Shown: positions 7,708 through 16,993, counted from the first letter of the stretch. The stretch is DNA of 64,000 nt from Pseudobdellovibrionaceae bacterium (GCA_947444305.1 CANEZP010000005.1:215460-279459); one strand, 5' to 3'. Notes: generated by a model from the letters alone, not told the origin. Program-made: numbers and translations.

Positions 7708-8582
7708 TATTTAAGAGTAAAGCTCTTCATGAGCTTTACCGCGATTGGGTTTTCGACTTTGCGTTCGGCCGCGACGAGCCAGACTTCTTCGTGCACGCCT
7801 TCGAGCCGGCCGATGCGTTTCAGTGCTCCGTCTTTAAAATCGCCGACTTCGGACAACGGCGCCATGCCCAAGCCGTGGGAAGCGAGCGTTCGCTGCAAAG
7901 ACGTATCTTGAGTCTCCGCCACCGGCGAGATCGTAATGTCTTGCAGTTTAAAATAGTGATTTAGATCGTGACGGAGCTTCGAGTGCAACGTCGGCATGAC
8001 CATGGGTTTTCCCTCAAGCGATTGGGGAAAAGATTTTTTAAGGTCGACGAACTTTGCCGAGCCGTAGATGGATACCGGCAATTTCGCTACCGATTTCGAG
8101 AACACTTGGCTGCGCTCGATCGCCGGCGCGGGGAAGTTCGATAATATTAAGTCGATGCGGTGGGCGTAAAGCTCCCGGAAGAGCTCATCGCCTTTGCCTT
8201 CTAAAATCGACACGGTACACGGCCCTGCCTTATAAGCTTCCATGACCAACGCGAGCGTTACGCTTTTAGGGACGCTATCCAGCGCGCCGATTTGTAAGTG
8301 GGTTTGGTTCCCGAGCGAGCGGTCCTGCAAAACCTCGATCATCTCGTCACCGAGACGGAAGATTTCGTTGGCGTAGTCCAACGCCGCACGGCCCGCTTCC
8401 GTCAGGACCATTTTCCGGTTGCGGCGGTCGAACAACGGCTTGCCGACCATTTCTTCGAGTTGTTTCAGTTGCAGGCTCAACGTCGGTTGGCCCAACCGTA
8501 ACTTTTCGGCCGCTTTCGCTATTCCACCCTCGTTGGCGATTTCACGAAAATAGTATAGATGATGGTAGTTCAGCCATTGCAC
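7707..8582 (-). CDS. LysR family regulator, NhaR-like
   Basis: A 291-residue LysR-type regulator. The N-terminal winged helix (residues 5-64) begins WLNYHHLYYFREIANEGGIAKAAEKL, close to the NhaR signature (NYHHLYYF...EGSIARAAE). The effector-binding domain follows with family traits such as LQIGALDSVPKSV near residue 97 and the C-terminal SHGLGMAPLSEVGDF. NhaR proteins respond to Na+ and activate Na+/H+ antiporter or adhesin genes; no nhaA is in the window, so the target here is unknown. It is divergent from htpX and upstream of terC on the same strand. Confidence 0.85.
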   Translation of the reverse strand: MQWLNYHHLYYFREIANEGGIAKAAEKLRLGQPTLSLQLKQLEEMVGKPLFDRRNRKMVLTEAGRAALDYANEIFRLGDEMIEVLQDRSLGNQTHLQIGALDSVPKSVTLALVMEAYKAGPCTVSILEGKGDELFRELYAHRIDLILSNFPAPAIERSQVFSKSVAKLPVSIYGSAKFVDLKKSFPQSLEGKPMVMPTLHSKLRHDLNHYFKLQDITISPVAETQDTSLQRTLASHGLGMAPLSEVGDFKDGALKRIGRLEGVHEEVWLVAAERKVENPIAVKLMKSFTLK

Positions 8583-8702
8583 GAGACACTCGCTTTGTTA
8601 GATCGGTTCGCTTCGTTTTTCTAAAAGCAAATGATCAAACTTATCGACTTTTAAAATGTTTTCGTCAAGGGTAGTATCACTTTGTACTGGAGGTACATTT
8701 TT

Positions 8703-9614
8703 ATGACTTGGATTAAACGCATTGGTTTGTTCCTTACGGTGAACATCCTTGTGATGATCACTATATCTTTTATTCTTAATATCTTGGGCGCGGGCCGTTT
8801 CTTGACGGCGCAAGGCCTGAACATGGGCGCGCTCATGGTTTTCTGTTTGGTGTGGGGTATGGGTGGAGCGTTCATCTCGCTCGCGATCTCGCGCATGATG
8901 GCTAAGTGGATGATGGGCGTAAAAGTGATTGCCCCCGACGAACGCGATCCAGAACTGCGCGCGCTTGTGCAAACCGTTCATCAGCTGGCGCAGGCCGCAC
9001 GTCTGCCGAAGATGCCCGAAGTCGGGATTTACGAATCACCCGAAGTGAACGCGTTCGCGACCGGGCCGACGAAGGCACGCTCGCTGGTCGCGGTTTCTAG
9101 CGGTTTGCTTAACCGCATGAACGACGATCAGGTGAAGGGCGTACTTGCGCACGAAGTGGCCCACATCGCCAACGGCGACATGGTCACGATGACGCTCATT
9201 CAAGGTGTAGTGAATGCGTTCGTTATGTTCCTAGCGCGGATTATCGCTTACGCCATCACCATGTCCCGCGGCAGTGATTCCGAGGAACGTGGCAGCCCTA
9301 TGCTCTTCTATCTCGTCACTTTCGTGCTCGAGATGGTTTTCATGGTGCTCGGATCAATCGTCGTGGCTTGGTTTTCTCGTCTACGTGAGTTCCGGGCCGA
9401 TGCCGGCGGGGCGCGATTTGCGGGCCGCGAGAACATGATCGCCGCGCTTCAAGGGCTTCAGCGTACCGTTATGGAACCAGTAGATCAGGAACATGCGCAA
9501 CCTGCGCTGGCCGCGATGAAGATTTCGTCCAAGCCCGGTGGTTTTGCGTTGCTCTTCTCTACCCACCCGCCGCTTGAACAACGGATTGAGCGTCTTAAGA
9601 CGATGAGAATCTAA
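8703..9614 (+). CDS. htpX: Membrane-bound zinc protease HtpX
   Basis: A 303-residue M48B peptidase of the inner membrane that degrades misfolded membrane proteins together with FtsH. Two N-terminal helices (about 4-25, 33-55), a cytoplasmic catalytic part with HEVAHIANGD (zinc ligands and catalytic Glu, about residues 141-150), two more helices (about 160-185, 196-220) and the third-ligand region REFRADAGGARF (about 224). The ending STHPPLEQRIERLK is typical of HtpX. ATG 8703 follows an SD, GGAGGT, at 8689-8694. A terminator lies 43 bp behind the gene. Confidence 0.96.
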   Translation: MTWIKRIGLFLTVNILVMITISFILNILGAGRFLTAQGLNMGALMVFCLVWGMGGAFISLAISRMMAKWMMGVKVIAPDERDPELRALVQTVHQLAQAARLPKMPEVGIYESPEVNAFATGPTKARSLVAVSSGLLNRMNDDQVKGVLAHEVAHIANGDMVTMTLIQGVVNAFVMFLARIIAYAITMSRGSDSEERGSPMLFYLVTFVLEMVFMVLGSIVVAWFSRLREFRADAGGARFAGRENMIAALQGLQRTVMEPVDQEHAQPALAAMKISSKPGGFALLFSTHPPLEQRIERLKTMRI

Positions 9615-9656
9615 TCTGGGCGTGTGAGTTTTAGACGATCCACTACAATTTTCACG

Positions 9657-9680
9657 AAAAGGCTCCTCCGGGAGCCTTTT
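9657..9680. terminator. Rho-independent terminator behind htpX
   Basis: A perfect 10-bp inverted repeat, AAAAGGCTCC and GGAGCCTTTT, with a TCCG loop. The flanking A and T tracts make it work in either direction; here it closes htpX. Confidence 0.9.
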
Positions 9681-9791
9681 AACGTAGGCGAGGCACGATC
9701 TCGCCTTTTCTTTTTTCAGCTCCACCCATTTTCGTTGAGTTGTGGTACACACCTTTCCTCACTCTATAGAAAATAAGTTAGGCAGGATCTC

Positions 9792-11570
9792 TTGGAAACT
9801 TTCGCAGAACTATCATTAACGCCCGAAATTCAACGCGCCATCGACGAACTTGGTTACACCAAGCCTAGTCCGATCCAAGCGCAAGCGCTCCCGATTCTCC
9901 TCGGTGAGAGCACGGATTTCATCGGGTTAGCCGCCACCGGTACCGGCAAAACCGCGGCCTTTTCGATTCCGCTTCTTTCCAAGATCGATCCCACCGTTAA
10001 AGGTGTTCAAGCCATCATCCTTTGTCCCACTCGCGAACTCTGCATGCAGGTGTCGGGGCAAGTAAACCTACTCGGTAAATACAAAGGCATTCAGGCGCTC
10101 CCCATTTACGGTGGTGCCGGTTATGATGAGCAGTTGCGTGGCCTCAAGAAAGGCGTTCCCGTTGTCGTCGGAACTCCCGGCCGCGTGATCGATCACTTGA
10201 ATCGTAAGACTCTGCACCTTGATAAAGTACAGATCGTCGTCCTCGACGAAGCGGACGAAATGATCTCGATGGGTTTCCGTGAAGATATGGAAACGATCTT
10301 GGCTACCGTGCCCGAAGATCAAAACAAAACTTGGTTATTCTCGGCCACGATGAGCGGCCCCGTTCGCACCGTCGCCAACCAATTTTTGACGAAGCCTAAA
10401 CAAGTTCAAGTCAACCGTACCGAAATGCTTTCGAGCGGCGTTGAGCAAATCTGCTACATGACCCAAGAAAAAAATAAGCCCGAAGTGCTTTGTAAACTGA
10501 TCGACGCCGCCGATGATTTTTACGGCGTTATCTTTTGCCAGATGAAGTCGTTGGTCACGGATCTGACTTCGTACCTTGCCGACCGTGGCTACAAAGTCGA
10601 TTGCCTCCACGGTGATATGAGCCAAGCCGCGCGCGAAACGGCAATGGCCGCCTTCCGCCAAAAACGAAAAAAGATTTTAGTTTGTACCGATGTCGCTTCA
10701 CGCGGCCTCGACGTAAAAGACATCACGCACGTGGTGAATTACTCGTTACCCCGTGAGCTCGACAGCTACGTACACCGTATCGGCCGTACCGCCCGCAGCG
10801 GTAAAACCGGTATCGCGATCAGCCTCGTGACTCCGCAACACCGCTATCTTTTAAACAAAATCGAAGCGTTGACCAAGAGCCAGTTCACCGAAGGCACGAT
10901 CCCCACCCGCAAAGAAATCGGGATGAAGAAGATCGCGCAAATGTTGCCGCAGTTCACCGCGGTCACCAACGTTGAACGCGCGCAAGCCTTGCTCGACCAA
11001 ACTTGGAAAGACGCTTTGGCTTCGATGACCGCCGAAGAAGTGGCCGCGCGCTTCTTGTCGATGTCGTACCCGTGGGTATTCCTCGACGAGGTTCGCCCGC
11101 CTACGATGGAACGCTCAACCAGCAAAGCCTCTTTCGAAGGTCCGCGCCGCGAAGGCCGTGATCACGGGCCGCGCGCGCCCTACCGCCGTGATGATCGTAG
11201 AGACGACCGTCGTGACGAACGACCGGCTTATCGCCGCGATGACCGCCGCGACGAAGCGCCCCGCCCGGCGTTTCGCCGTGACGACCGTGCCGCCGCTGAT
11301 TCGCGCGACAGCCGTCCGTCTTCGTTCGGTGATCGCCGTGGTACCGCGGACTTCCAGCGTGAAGAACGTAGCGAGCGTCCCGCGTTTAAGCCTAAGTTTG
11401 ATAAACAAGCTCCGCGCAAAGACCGTGCGGCTAAATTTCAAGCGCCGAAATCTAAATCGGATTTCACCAAAGGCCCGTTCGCGAAGTTTGCCAAAGGCGG
11501 CGCGGGTTCGGCTAAGAAGAAGTCGAGCGCGGATTCTCCTCCGCGCCGGCGTTCGGTCGAAGCCCCCTAA
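9792..11570 (+). CDS. DEAD-box ATP-dependent RNA helicase with a basic-acidic repeat tail
   Basis: A 592-residue RNA helicase of the CsdA/DeaD group, likely acting in ribosome assembly and mRNA turnover. All motifs are seen: Q motif (GYTKPSPIQAQALP), I (AATGTGKT), Ia (PTRELC), Ib (TPGR), II (DEAD), III (SAT), V (TDVASRGLDV) and VI (HRIGRTARSG). After residue 440 there is a long disordered tail of RRDDRRDDRRDER-type repeats (about 455-520) ending in a Lys-rich stretch, probably an RNA-binding, phase-separating region. The start at 9792 is TTG, preceded by AGGA; the protein begins directly with the Q-motif helix, as expected. Confidence 0.94.
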   Translation: METFAELSLTPEIQRAIDELGYTKPSPIQAQALPILLGESTDFIGLAATGTGKTAAFSIPLLSKIDPTVKGVQAIILCPTRELCMQVSGQVNLLGKYKGIQALPIYGGAGYDEQLRGLKKGVPVVVGTPGRVIDHLNRKTLHLDKVQIVVLDEADEMISMGFREDMETILATVPEDQNKTWLFSATMSGPVRTVANQFLTKPKQVQVNRTEMLSSGVEQICYMTQEKNKPEVLCKLIDAADDFYGVIFCQMKSLVTDLTSYLADRGYKVDCLHGDMSQAARETAMAAFRQKRKKILVCTDVASRGLDVKDITHVVNYSLPRELDSYVHRIGRTARSGKTGIAISLVTPQHRYLLNKIEALTKSQFTEGTIPTRKEIGMKKIAQMLPQFTAVTNVERAQALLDQTWKDALASMTAEEVAARFLSMSYPWVFLDEVRPPTMERSTSKASFEGPRREGRDHGPRAPYRRDDRRDDRRDERPAYRRDDRRDEAPRPAFRRDDRAAADSRDSRPSSFGDRRGTADFQREERSERPAFKPKFDKQAPRKDRAAKFQAPKSKSDFTKGPFAKFAKGGAGSAKKKSSADSPPRRRSVEAP

Positions 11571-11607
11571 GGTTGAACTTTTAGCGGGTTTCCGGTAGGA
11601 CAAGGTC

Positions 11608-13218
11608 ATGATTAGCACATCCAATGTTTCGTTAAGCTTCGGCGGCAAGAAATTGTTCGAGGACGTGAACGTTAAGTTCACGCCCGGGAATTGCTACGGG
11701 TTGATCGGCGCTAACGGCGCCGGTAAAACGACTTTCCTTAAAATCTTGTCTAAAGAGATCGAGCCCAACACAGGGGACGTGATCCTACCCGGCGACAAAC
11801 GCCTTTCGGTATTGCGCCAAGATCACTACGCATTTGATGACATCGAAGTGTTGAAAACCGTGATGATGGGTAACGAAAAGTTATTCGCCATCATTGCCGA
11901 AAAAGACGCCCTCTACGCTAAACCCGACTTCAACGACGCCGACGGCGAGCGCGCCTCCGTACTTGAAACCGAATTCGGTGAGATGAACGGCTGGAACGCC
12001 GAAGCCGATGCGGGCTCGATGCTCGAAGGATTGGGGATCGCCGTCCCGTTGCACACCAAGTTGATGAAAGAACTTGATCCGGGTTTGAAGATCAAAGTTT
12101 TGCTCGCGCAAGCGTTGTTTGGTCAGCCTGACATTCTGCTGCTGGATGAACCGACCAATCACTTGGATATCTACGCGATTCAATGGCTCGAGGAGTTTTT
12201 GTACAACTTCGAGAACACGGTCATCGTCGTCTCTCACGACCGGCACTTCTTAAATAAAGTGTGCACCCACATGGCCGATATCGATTTTTCGAAGATTACC
12301 GTGTACTCGGGCAATTACGATTTCTGGCGCCAGGCCTCGGAATTAAATCAGCGCATGCGCTCGGATCAAAATCGTAAAACGGCCGAAAAGGCCGAGGAGC
12401 TCAAGGCGTTTATCCGTCGCTTTAGCGCGAACGCTTCGAAATCACGTCAGGCTTCCTCGCGCTCGAAGCAGCTTGAAAAGTTGGACTTGAGCGAATTGCC
12501 GATTTCTACCCGTAAGACGCCGTTCGTTGGCTTCGAGTCGAAACGCGAAGCGGGCAAAGACATCCTCACCGTTGAGAAATTAAATAAGACCGTGAACGGC
12601 GAGCACCTTTTGAAAGACGTCAGCTTCACCGTGCAAAAAGGCGACAAGATCGTTCTGCTCGGCCGCAATGATTTGGCCAAGACGGCGCTGCTCGATATCC
12701 TCGGCGGCGAAACGCAGCCCGATTCCGGCACGGCCACCTGGGGCGTGACGACCACGGTCGGCTACTTCCCGACCGACAACAGCAAGTACTTCAACGTTGA
12801 GATGCCTACGCTCGTGGATTGGCTGCGCCAGTATTCGGATGAAAAAGACGAAGCGTTTTTACGCGGCTTCTTGGGCCGAATGCTCTTTAGCCGCGACGAA
12901 GCGCTCAAAAAACCGAGCGTGCTCTCCGGGGGCGAAAAAGTCCGCTGCATGCTTTCAAAAATTATGTTGAGCGGCGCGAACGTTCTCTTGCTCGACGGCC
13001 CGACCGCGCATTTGGATTTAGAGTCGATCACGGCGGTTAACGAAGGTTTACAGCGCTTTCCCGGCACCGTGATCTTCACTTCGCACGATCATGAATTTAT
13101 CCAGACTTGCGCAAACCGTATCATCGAGCTCGACGGCGGCGTGAAAGACGACGACCGGGTTTCGTACGATGAGTACATCGAATCACGTAAACCTGCCGGA
13201 ACCGCGGCGCACGCTTAA
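11608..13218 (+). CDS. ABC-F ATPase (EttA/YbiT group) with one degenerate ATP site
   Basis: A 536-residue soluble twin-ATPase of the ABC-F family, which acts on the ribosomal E site. NBD1 has intact Walker A (GANGAGKT, about residue 35) and Walker B (LLLDEPTNHLD, about 178) but its signature reads LDPGLK instead of LSGGQ/E. The linker with coiled-coil helices (about 245-300) follows. NBD2 has a good signature (LSGGEK, about 440), but its Walker A is GRNDLAKT and its Walker B is LLLDGPTAHLD, so the catalytic Glu is Gly. Since each site is built from one Walker pair and the opposite signature, site 1 is complete and site 2 is lost in all three elements. It starts 37 bp behind the helicase gene. 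Confidence 0.92.
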   Translation: MISTSNVSLSFGGKKLFEDVNVKFTPGNCYGLIGANGAGKTTFLKILSKEIEPNTGDVILPGDKRLSVLRQDHYAFDDIEVLKTVMMGNEKLFAIIAEKDALYAKPDFNDADGERASVLETEFGEMNGWNAEADAGSMLEGLGIAVPLHTKLMKELDPGLKIKVLLAQALFGQPDILLLDEPTNHLDIYAIQWLEEFLYNFENTVIVVSHDRHFLNKVCTHMADIDFSKITVYSGNYDFWRQASELNQRMRSDQNRKTAEKAEELKAFIRRFSANASKSRQASSRSKQLEKLDLSELPISTRKTPFVGFESKREAGKDILTVEKLNKTVNGEHLLKDVSFTVQKGDKIVLLGRNDLAKTALLDILGGETQPDSGTATWGVTTTVGYFPTDNSKYFNVEMPTLVDWLRQYSDEKDEAFLRGFLGRMLFSRDEALKKPSVLSGGEKVRCMLSKIMLSGANVLLLDGPTAHLDLESITAVNEGLQRFPGTVIFTSHDHEFIQTCANRIIELDGGVKDDDRVSYDEYIESRKPAGTAAHA

Positions 13219-13238
13219 ACGCACCGAAGCCTAGTCCT

Positions 13239-13263
13239 CGCCCTTGTGTTTGCCTCAAGGGCG
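13239..13263 (+). terminator. Possible terminator behind the ABC-F gene
   Basis: Inverted repeat CGCCCTTG / CAAGGGCG with a 9-base loop, 20 bp after the stop codon. The following sequence is only weakly T-rich, so intrinsic termination is uncertain. It precedes proB. Confidence 0.45.
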
Positions 13264-13285
13264 GTCTTACGCCAGACTATTCGTT

Positions 13286-14077
13286 ATGGCTAAAGCTTCG
13301 GTAAGATCACAACGTTGGGTCGTTAAAGTCGGCAGCAAGATGGTTTGCGACGGCGGGCCGCTTTTGATGCGCGCTTGGATGCAGCAAGTTTCTGAACTCC
13401 GTAAAAAACATAAAGTCGAAGTGATTTGGGTGTCGTCGGGCGCGATCGCGTGGGCGACCGAGCGCACGGACTTCAAAGCCGCGCAGAGAACGCTGCCGCA
13501 GAAGCAGGCGCTCAGCGCGATCGGCCAGCCGTTGATCATGGATCAGTACAACCTTGCGTTGCAGGCGACCGATCTGTTGGGGTCGCAGGTGCTCTTGACC
13601 GCCGGGGATATGAAGGACAAAGTGCGCAGGCAAAATCTGCAGAACGTATTGAAAGAGCTTTTGCGCTGGGAAGTCATTCCGATCTTGAATGAGAACGATG
13701 CGGTGTCGACGGCCGAAATTCAATTCGGCGATAACGATGCGCTCGCGAGCCAAGTCGCCGTGATGATGAAAGCCTCGCGCTTAATATTGATGACCGACGT
13801 CGACGGGCTTTATGATCGTGACCCGAACAACAACCCCGACGCGCAGTTGATTCACTATCGCAAAAAATTAGGTTCTAAAGAAATGAAGATGGCGCACCCA
13901 AAGGTCAAATCCAAAGTCGGTACCGGCGGAATGTATTCGAAGCTGCTCGCCGCCGAGCGTGCGAGTAAAGCCGGCATCGTTACGCACATGGTTCGTGGCG
14001 ATATCCCGCGCAACCTTTTACAGATCGCCAACGGCCAAGCGATCGGAACGCAAGTAGGTGGCCATGCCCCTGAATAA
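13286..14077 (+). CDS. proB: Glutamate 5-kinase without PUA domain
   Basis: First enzyme of proline synthesis: phosphorylates glutamate to gamma-glutamyl phosphate. The 263-residue product is an amino-acid kinase domain only: RWVVKVGSKMVCDGG at the start, VSSGAIAWA, KQALSAIGQP, LLTAGDMKDK, NENDAVSTAEIQFGDNDALAS (cut to its core in the family) and TDVDGLYDRDP. E. coli ProB has about 367 residues with a C-terminal PUA domain, which is absent here. ATG 13286 gives the natural N-terminus; 14 further upstream codons are unlikely. It overlaps proA by 14 bp, so the pair is translated together. Confidence 0.95.
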   Translation: MAKASVRSQRWVVKVGSKMVCDGGPLLMRAWMQQVSELRKKHKVEVIWVSSGAIAWATERTDFKAAQRTLPQKQALSAIGQPLIMDQYNLALQATDLLGSQVLLTAGDMKDKVRRQNLQNVLKELLRWEVIPILNENDAVSTAEIQFGDNDALASQVAVMMKASRLILMTDVDGLYDRDPNNNPDAQLIHYRKKLGSKEMKMAHPKVKSKVGTGGMYSKLLAAERASKAGIVTHMVRGDIPRNLLQIANGQAIGTQVGGHAPE

Positions 14078-15311
14078 AAAAATCGAAAAGTCGATCTTGT
14101 CCTTACGTCAGGGCATGCGCACACAGCGTGCACTCACGGCCGCCCAAAAAAATAAATTGCTCAATGATTTAGCCACGGCGCTGGTTAACGAAGGCGCCGA
14201 TATCATCCGCGCGAATCTGAAAGATCTTAAAAGTTTGAAGCCGTCGACGATCCCCTCGTTCAGGGACCGATTGACGTTAACGCCGTCGCGCATCGACGGC
14301 ATGGCCGAATCGCTACGCCAAGTGGCCGCTCTACCCGACCCCGTCAACGAAGTGCTCGAACAAAAAACTTTAGACAACGGCTTGCGCCTGAAGAAAATTC
14401 GCGCGCCGCTCGGGCTTATCTTGATGATCTTCGAGTCACGCCCGAACGTGATCCTCGAGGCTTTTTCGCTCGCCTTCAAATCAGGGAATTCGATAGTGTT
14501 GCGCGGCGGCTCCGAATCGAAACATTCGGCCAAGGCACTTTACGCCCTCATCAAAAAGATTATGGGACCTTCGGCTTTTTACGGCGTGGAAGATTACGAC
14601 CGCGCGCACGTGGCCGAGATGCTTAAACGTAAAGACCTGATCGACATCGTGGTTCCCCGCGGGGGCGAAAAGCTGATCGAGTTTGTGCAGAAATCGGCGA
14701 TGATGCCGATTATCAAAAATGACAGAGGGCTTTGCCACGCCTACATCGCCGGCGATGCCGACTTAGACATGGCCGTGAAGATCGTAACCAACGCGAAGGT
14801 GCAGCGACCCGGCGTGTGCAATTCGCTCGAAACCGTACTCGTGCACGAAGCGGTGGCGGCGAAATTCTTACCGTTATTGTACGCGGCGACCGAAGATGTC
14901 GGTTTAAGTTGGAAGACCGATGCCGCCGGCCTCGCGATTTTGAAAGGTCATGCCCGCGTCGCGAAGGCCGGCCCCAAGGCGTGGGACACGGAATACCTGG
15001 ATTTAATTTTGAACTGCCGGATCGTTAAGAATTTGGACGAAGCGCTTTCGCACATTGAAAAGCACGGTTCAAAACATTCGGAAACGATCGTTACCAAATC
15101 AGAAACGGACGCGCGCCGGTTTCAGAACGAGATTGATGCGGCCGTCGTTTACTGGAATGCCTCGACCAGATTTACCGATGGGTTTGAATTTGGTTTGGGT
15201 GGCGAACTCGGCATCAGCACGCAGAAGCTGCACGTACGCGGCCCGGTGGGCTTACGCGAACTGACCACTCCCCGCTGGATTGCCGACGGGACCGGTCAGG
15301 TTCGCGAATAA
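14064..15311 (+). CDS. proA: Gamma-glutamyl phosphate reductase
   Basis: Second enzyme of proline synthesis: NADPH-dependent reduction of gamma-glutamyl phosphate to the semialdehyde. The 415-residue protein has the aldehyde-dehydrogenase-like fold; the catalytic Cys is in AKVQRPGVCNSLETVLVH (about residue 250), with IFESRPNVILEAFSLAFKSGN and VPRGGEKLIEFVQ upstream and FEFGLGGELGISTQKLHVRGPVGL near the end. ATG 14064 follows AGGTGG; a GTG two codons earlier is possible. It overlaps the end of proB. Confidence 0.96.
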   Translation: MPLNKKIEKSILSLRQGMRTQRALTAAQKNKLLNDLATALVNEGADIIRANLKDLKSLKPSTIPSFRDRLTLTPSRIDGMAESLRQVAALPDPVNEVLEQKTLDNGLRLKKIRAPLGLILMIFESRPNVILEAFSLAFKSGNSIVLRGGSESKHSAKALYALIKKIMGPSAFYGVEDYDRAHVAEMLKRKDLIDIVVPRGGEKLIEFVQKSAMMPIIKNDRGLCHAYIAGDADLDMAVKIVTNAKVQRPGVCNSLETVLVHEAVAAKFLPLLYAATEDVGLSWKTDAAGLAILKGHARVAKAGPKAWDTEYLDLILNCRIVKNLDEALSHIEKHGSKHSETIVTKSETDARRFQNEIDAAVVYWNASTRFTDGFEFGLGGELGISTQKLHVRGPVGLRELTTPRWIADGTGQVRE

Positions 15312-15320
15312 CCGAAGCGA

Positions 15321-15827
15321 TTAATGTTTGAAGGGTAACTCACCCAGGTAATCTTTTTTGCCGACCTCGACGCCGTTGTGGCGCAAAATCGCGTAAGCGG
15401 TCGTCACGTGGAAATATAAATTCGGCAAGGCGTGCGAGTGCACGAAGTCGGTGCCGCTCATCCATTTGTTTTCCCAGCGCGGGGTCGTGATCTTTTTCTC
15501 TTCGGTGCCTTTGAAGTCGGCCGCCGACAAAGATTTCAAGTAGGTCTGGACGTCGGCGATTCTTTTCTTAAGCTCGGGCAGCGAAGTTTCTTTGTCGTCG
15601 TGGGCCGGTGCTTCCTTGCCGGTCAAACGGACGCAACAAAGTTTTGCAGTGTCGGTGACCATCTGAACTTGCTTGAGCAAGGGAAACTGATCGGGCGCGA
15701 GGCGCGAGTTGAGCAACACCGACATCTCGACTTTCTTGGCGTCGGCCAGGGCCGCGCCTTTGTCTAAGATTTTCTCGAGATTCGTGAGCGTGCGGCTGAA
15801 TTGGGGAACGGTCATTTCGTAAAGCAT
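15321..15827 (-). CDS. DUF1993 family protein
   Basis: A 168-residue all-helical protein matching the DUF1993 family (DinB-like fold): LYEMTVPQFSRTLTNLEKILDKG at the start, then LLNSRLAPDQFPLLKQVQMVTDTAK, and the metal-site-like HSHALPNLYFHVTTAYAILRHNGVEVGKKDYLG at the end. ATG 15827 is preceded by AAAGGAGAA. Family function unknown; DinB-like proteins are often metal-dependent thiol transferases, which is only a hint. Confidence 0.85.
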   Translation of the reverse strand: MLYEMTVPQFSRTLTNLEKILDKGAALADAKKVEMSVLLNSRLAPDQFPLLKQVQMVTDTAKLCCVRLTGKEAPAHDDKETSLPELKKRIADVQTYLKSLSAADFKGTEEKKITTPRWENKWMSGTDFVHSHALPNLYFHVTTAYAILRHNGVEVGKKDYLGELPFKH

Positions 15828-15874
15828 TTCTATTCTCCTTTGAAGAAGAATAGCTGTAGCACCGGCCCGGTCGA

Positions 15875-16900
15875 CTAGCGAGCCGTGCCGCCCTGCTCCC
15901 GCTCGGGCCATTGTTCTGTCGCCTCACGTACGGAGGGGGGCGCGCGCGTCGTCGTGGGCGCGGCGATCGTTGTGACCGGCGTGACCGTCGGCATGGCCGT
16001 GGCCAGCGCGGTCGCCGGCGGAATCGCGTTCGGTAAGGTATTTGGGTAAGCTAAGGCGATATTGAGGTTGGCCAGCGCCCCGGCCGAGCGACACGAAGCG
16101 AGCAACGCACCCGCGGCTTTATTTGAACTCGGTGAACCTGAATTTAGATTCGCGGGTCGTATCTCGTATTCCCCGTGGGCTTCGGAAACCGCCAACAGAT
16201 TGCGGGTCTGGCCCGCGATCACGAACTTTTGCCCGCCACGAAAGTCGGGACTACAAAAAACCTTGCTCGCGGGATCTTGACCGCGAAGGCCCCCGACCGC
16301 GCCGACGGCGGCGAGCGTTCCCATGAATTCGTTTACGCAGTTCTTCGCTTCCGTTCCTGCTCCGGCAAGGCATTGCGCACCCGAAGTCACCCCGCCCGCC
16401 GCGAGGATTCCGGAAAGAGTAGCGAGCGCTGCGGGATCGTTGGAAGCCGCGAAGGCGTAAGGAAAAACCCAATCCCAGAGGATGAAAGCCGAGCGGCGTG
16501 GATAAACAATTTTCTCGAGCGAGGCCATACGCGCTTCGATCGAGGTTTTTTCTTTGAGGTCGATGCGCCGGCCGTTGAAAGAAAACATTTTTTCTTTCAG
16601 GTCGATGATCTTCAGGGGTTGGTCGAGCCCTTTGAAGTAAATCAAATTCCCGGCCAAGAATGCCCGCAGCAACGGCCTTTGGCTAATGCGAGCGCTAAGG
16701 AAAGACAAATAGCGAAGATCTTTATCCGAAGCGCCGATCTTCATGAAACCGACGAGCCGTTGATTGCTACCGACGGCGTTATAGATGTCGACGCCCTGGC
16801 GCACCGGGGGTACGTCGGCGGCGGCCAGGGTCAGCCCCGACGTGAATAAAAGAATGAGAAGGAGGGCCCGAAAGACTTGCACAGGGAAGCTTAAGAGCAA
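15875..16900 (-). CDS. Exported protein of unknown function with Ala/Pro/Thr-rich tail
   Basis: A 341-residue protein with a signal peptide (FRALLLILLFTSGLTLAAA). The central part contains four to five cysteines (QCLAGAGTEAKNCVNEF, VFCSPDFRGG, ASCRSAG) and is followed by a low-complexity tail rich in Pro, Thr and Ala (about 290-341), typical of a wall-spanning or surface-exposed linker. No family recognised. It precedes the DUF1993 gene on the same strand by 48 bp. Confidence 0.6.
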   Translation of the reverse strand: MLLSFPVQVFRALLLILLFTSGLTLAAADVPPVRQGVDIYNAVGSNQRLVGFMKIGASDKDLRYLSFLSARISQRPLLRAFLAGNLIYFKGLDQPLKIIDLKEKMFSFNGRRIDLKEKTSIEARMASLEKIVYPRRSAFILWDWVFPYAFAASNDPAALATLSGILAAGGVTSGAQCLAGAGTEAKNCVNEFMGTLAAVGAVGGLRGQDPASKVFCSPDFRGGQKFVIAGQTRNLLAVSEAHGEYEIRPANLNSGSPSSNKAAGALLASCRSAGALANLNIALAYPNTLPNAIPPATALATAMPTVTPVTTIAAPTTTRAPPSVREATEQWPEREQGGTAR

Positions 16901-16993
16901 AGATGGTTCCCCGCTAAAACGGCCAGATTTCTTACCGGTGCGGTTGTCGTAACAATTGCTGAACGGTAGCGTAGACTGTGTACACGTCTCAAA

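Noticed and set aside
9381..9752. A minus-strand open frame spanning the htpX 3' end.
   Set aside because: It crosses a strong terminator and reads antisense to htpX; composition is that of a shadow frame.
11115..11681. Long open frames on both strands over the helicase tail.
   Set aside because: They result from the repetitive Arg/Asp codons of the helicase C-terminus and have no start signals.
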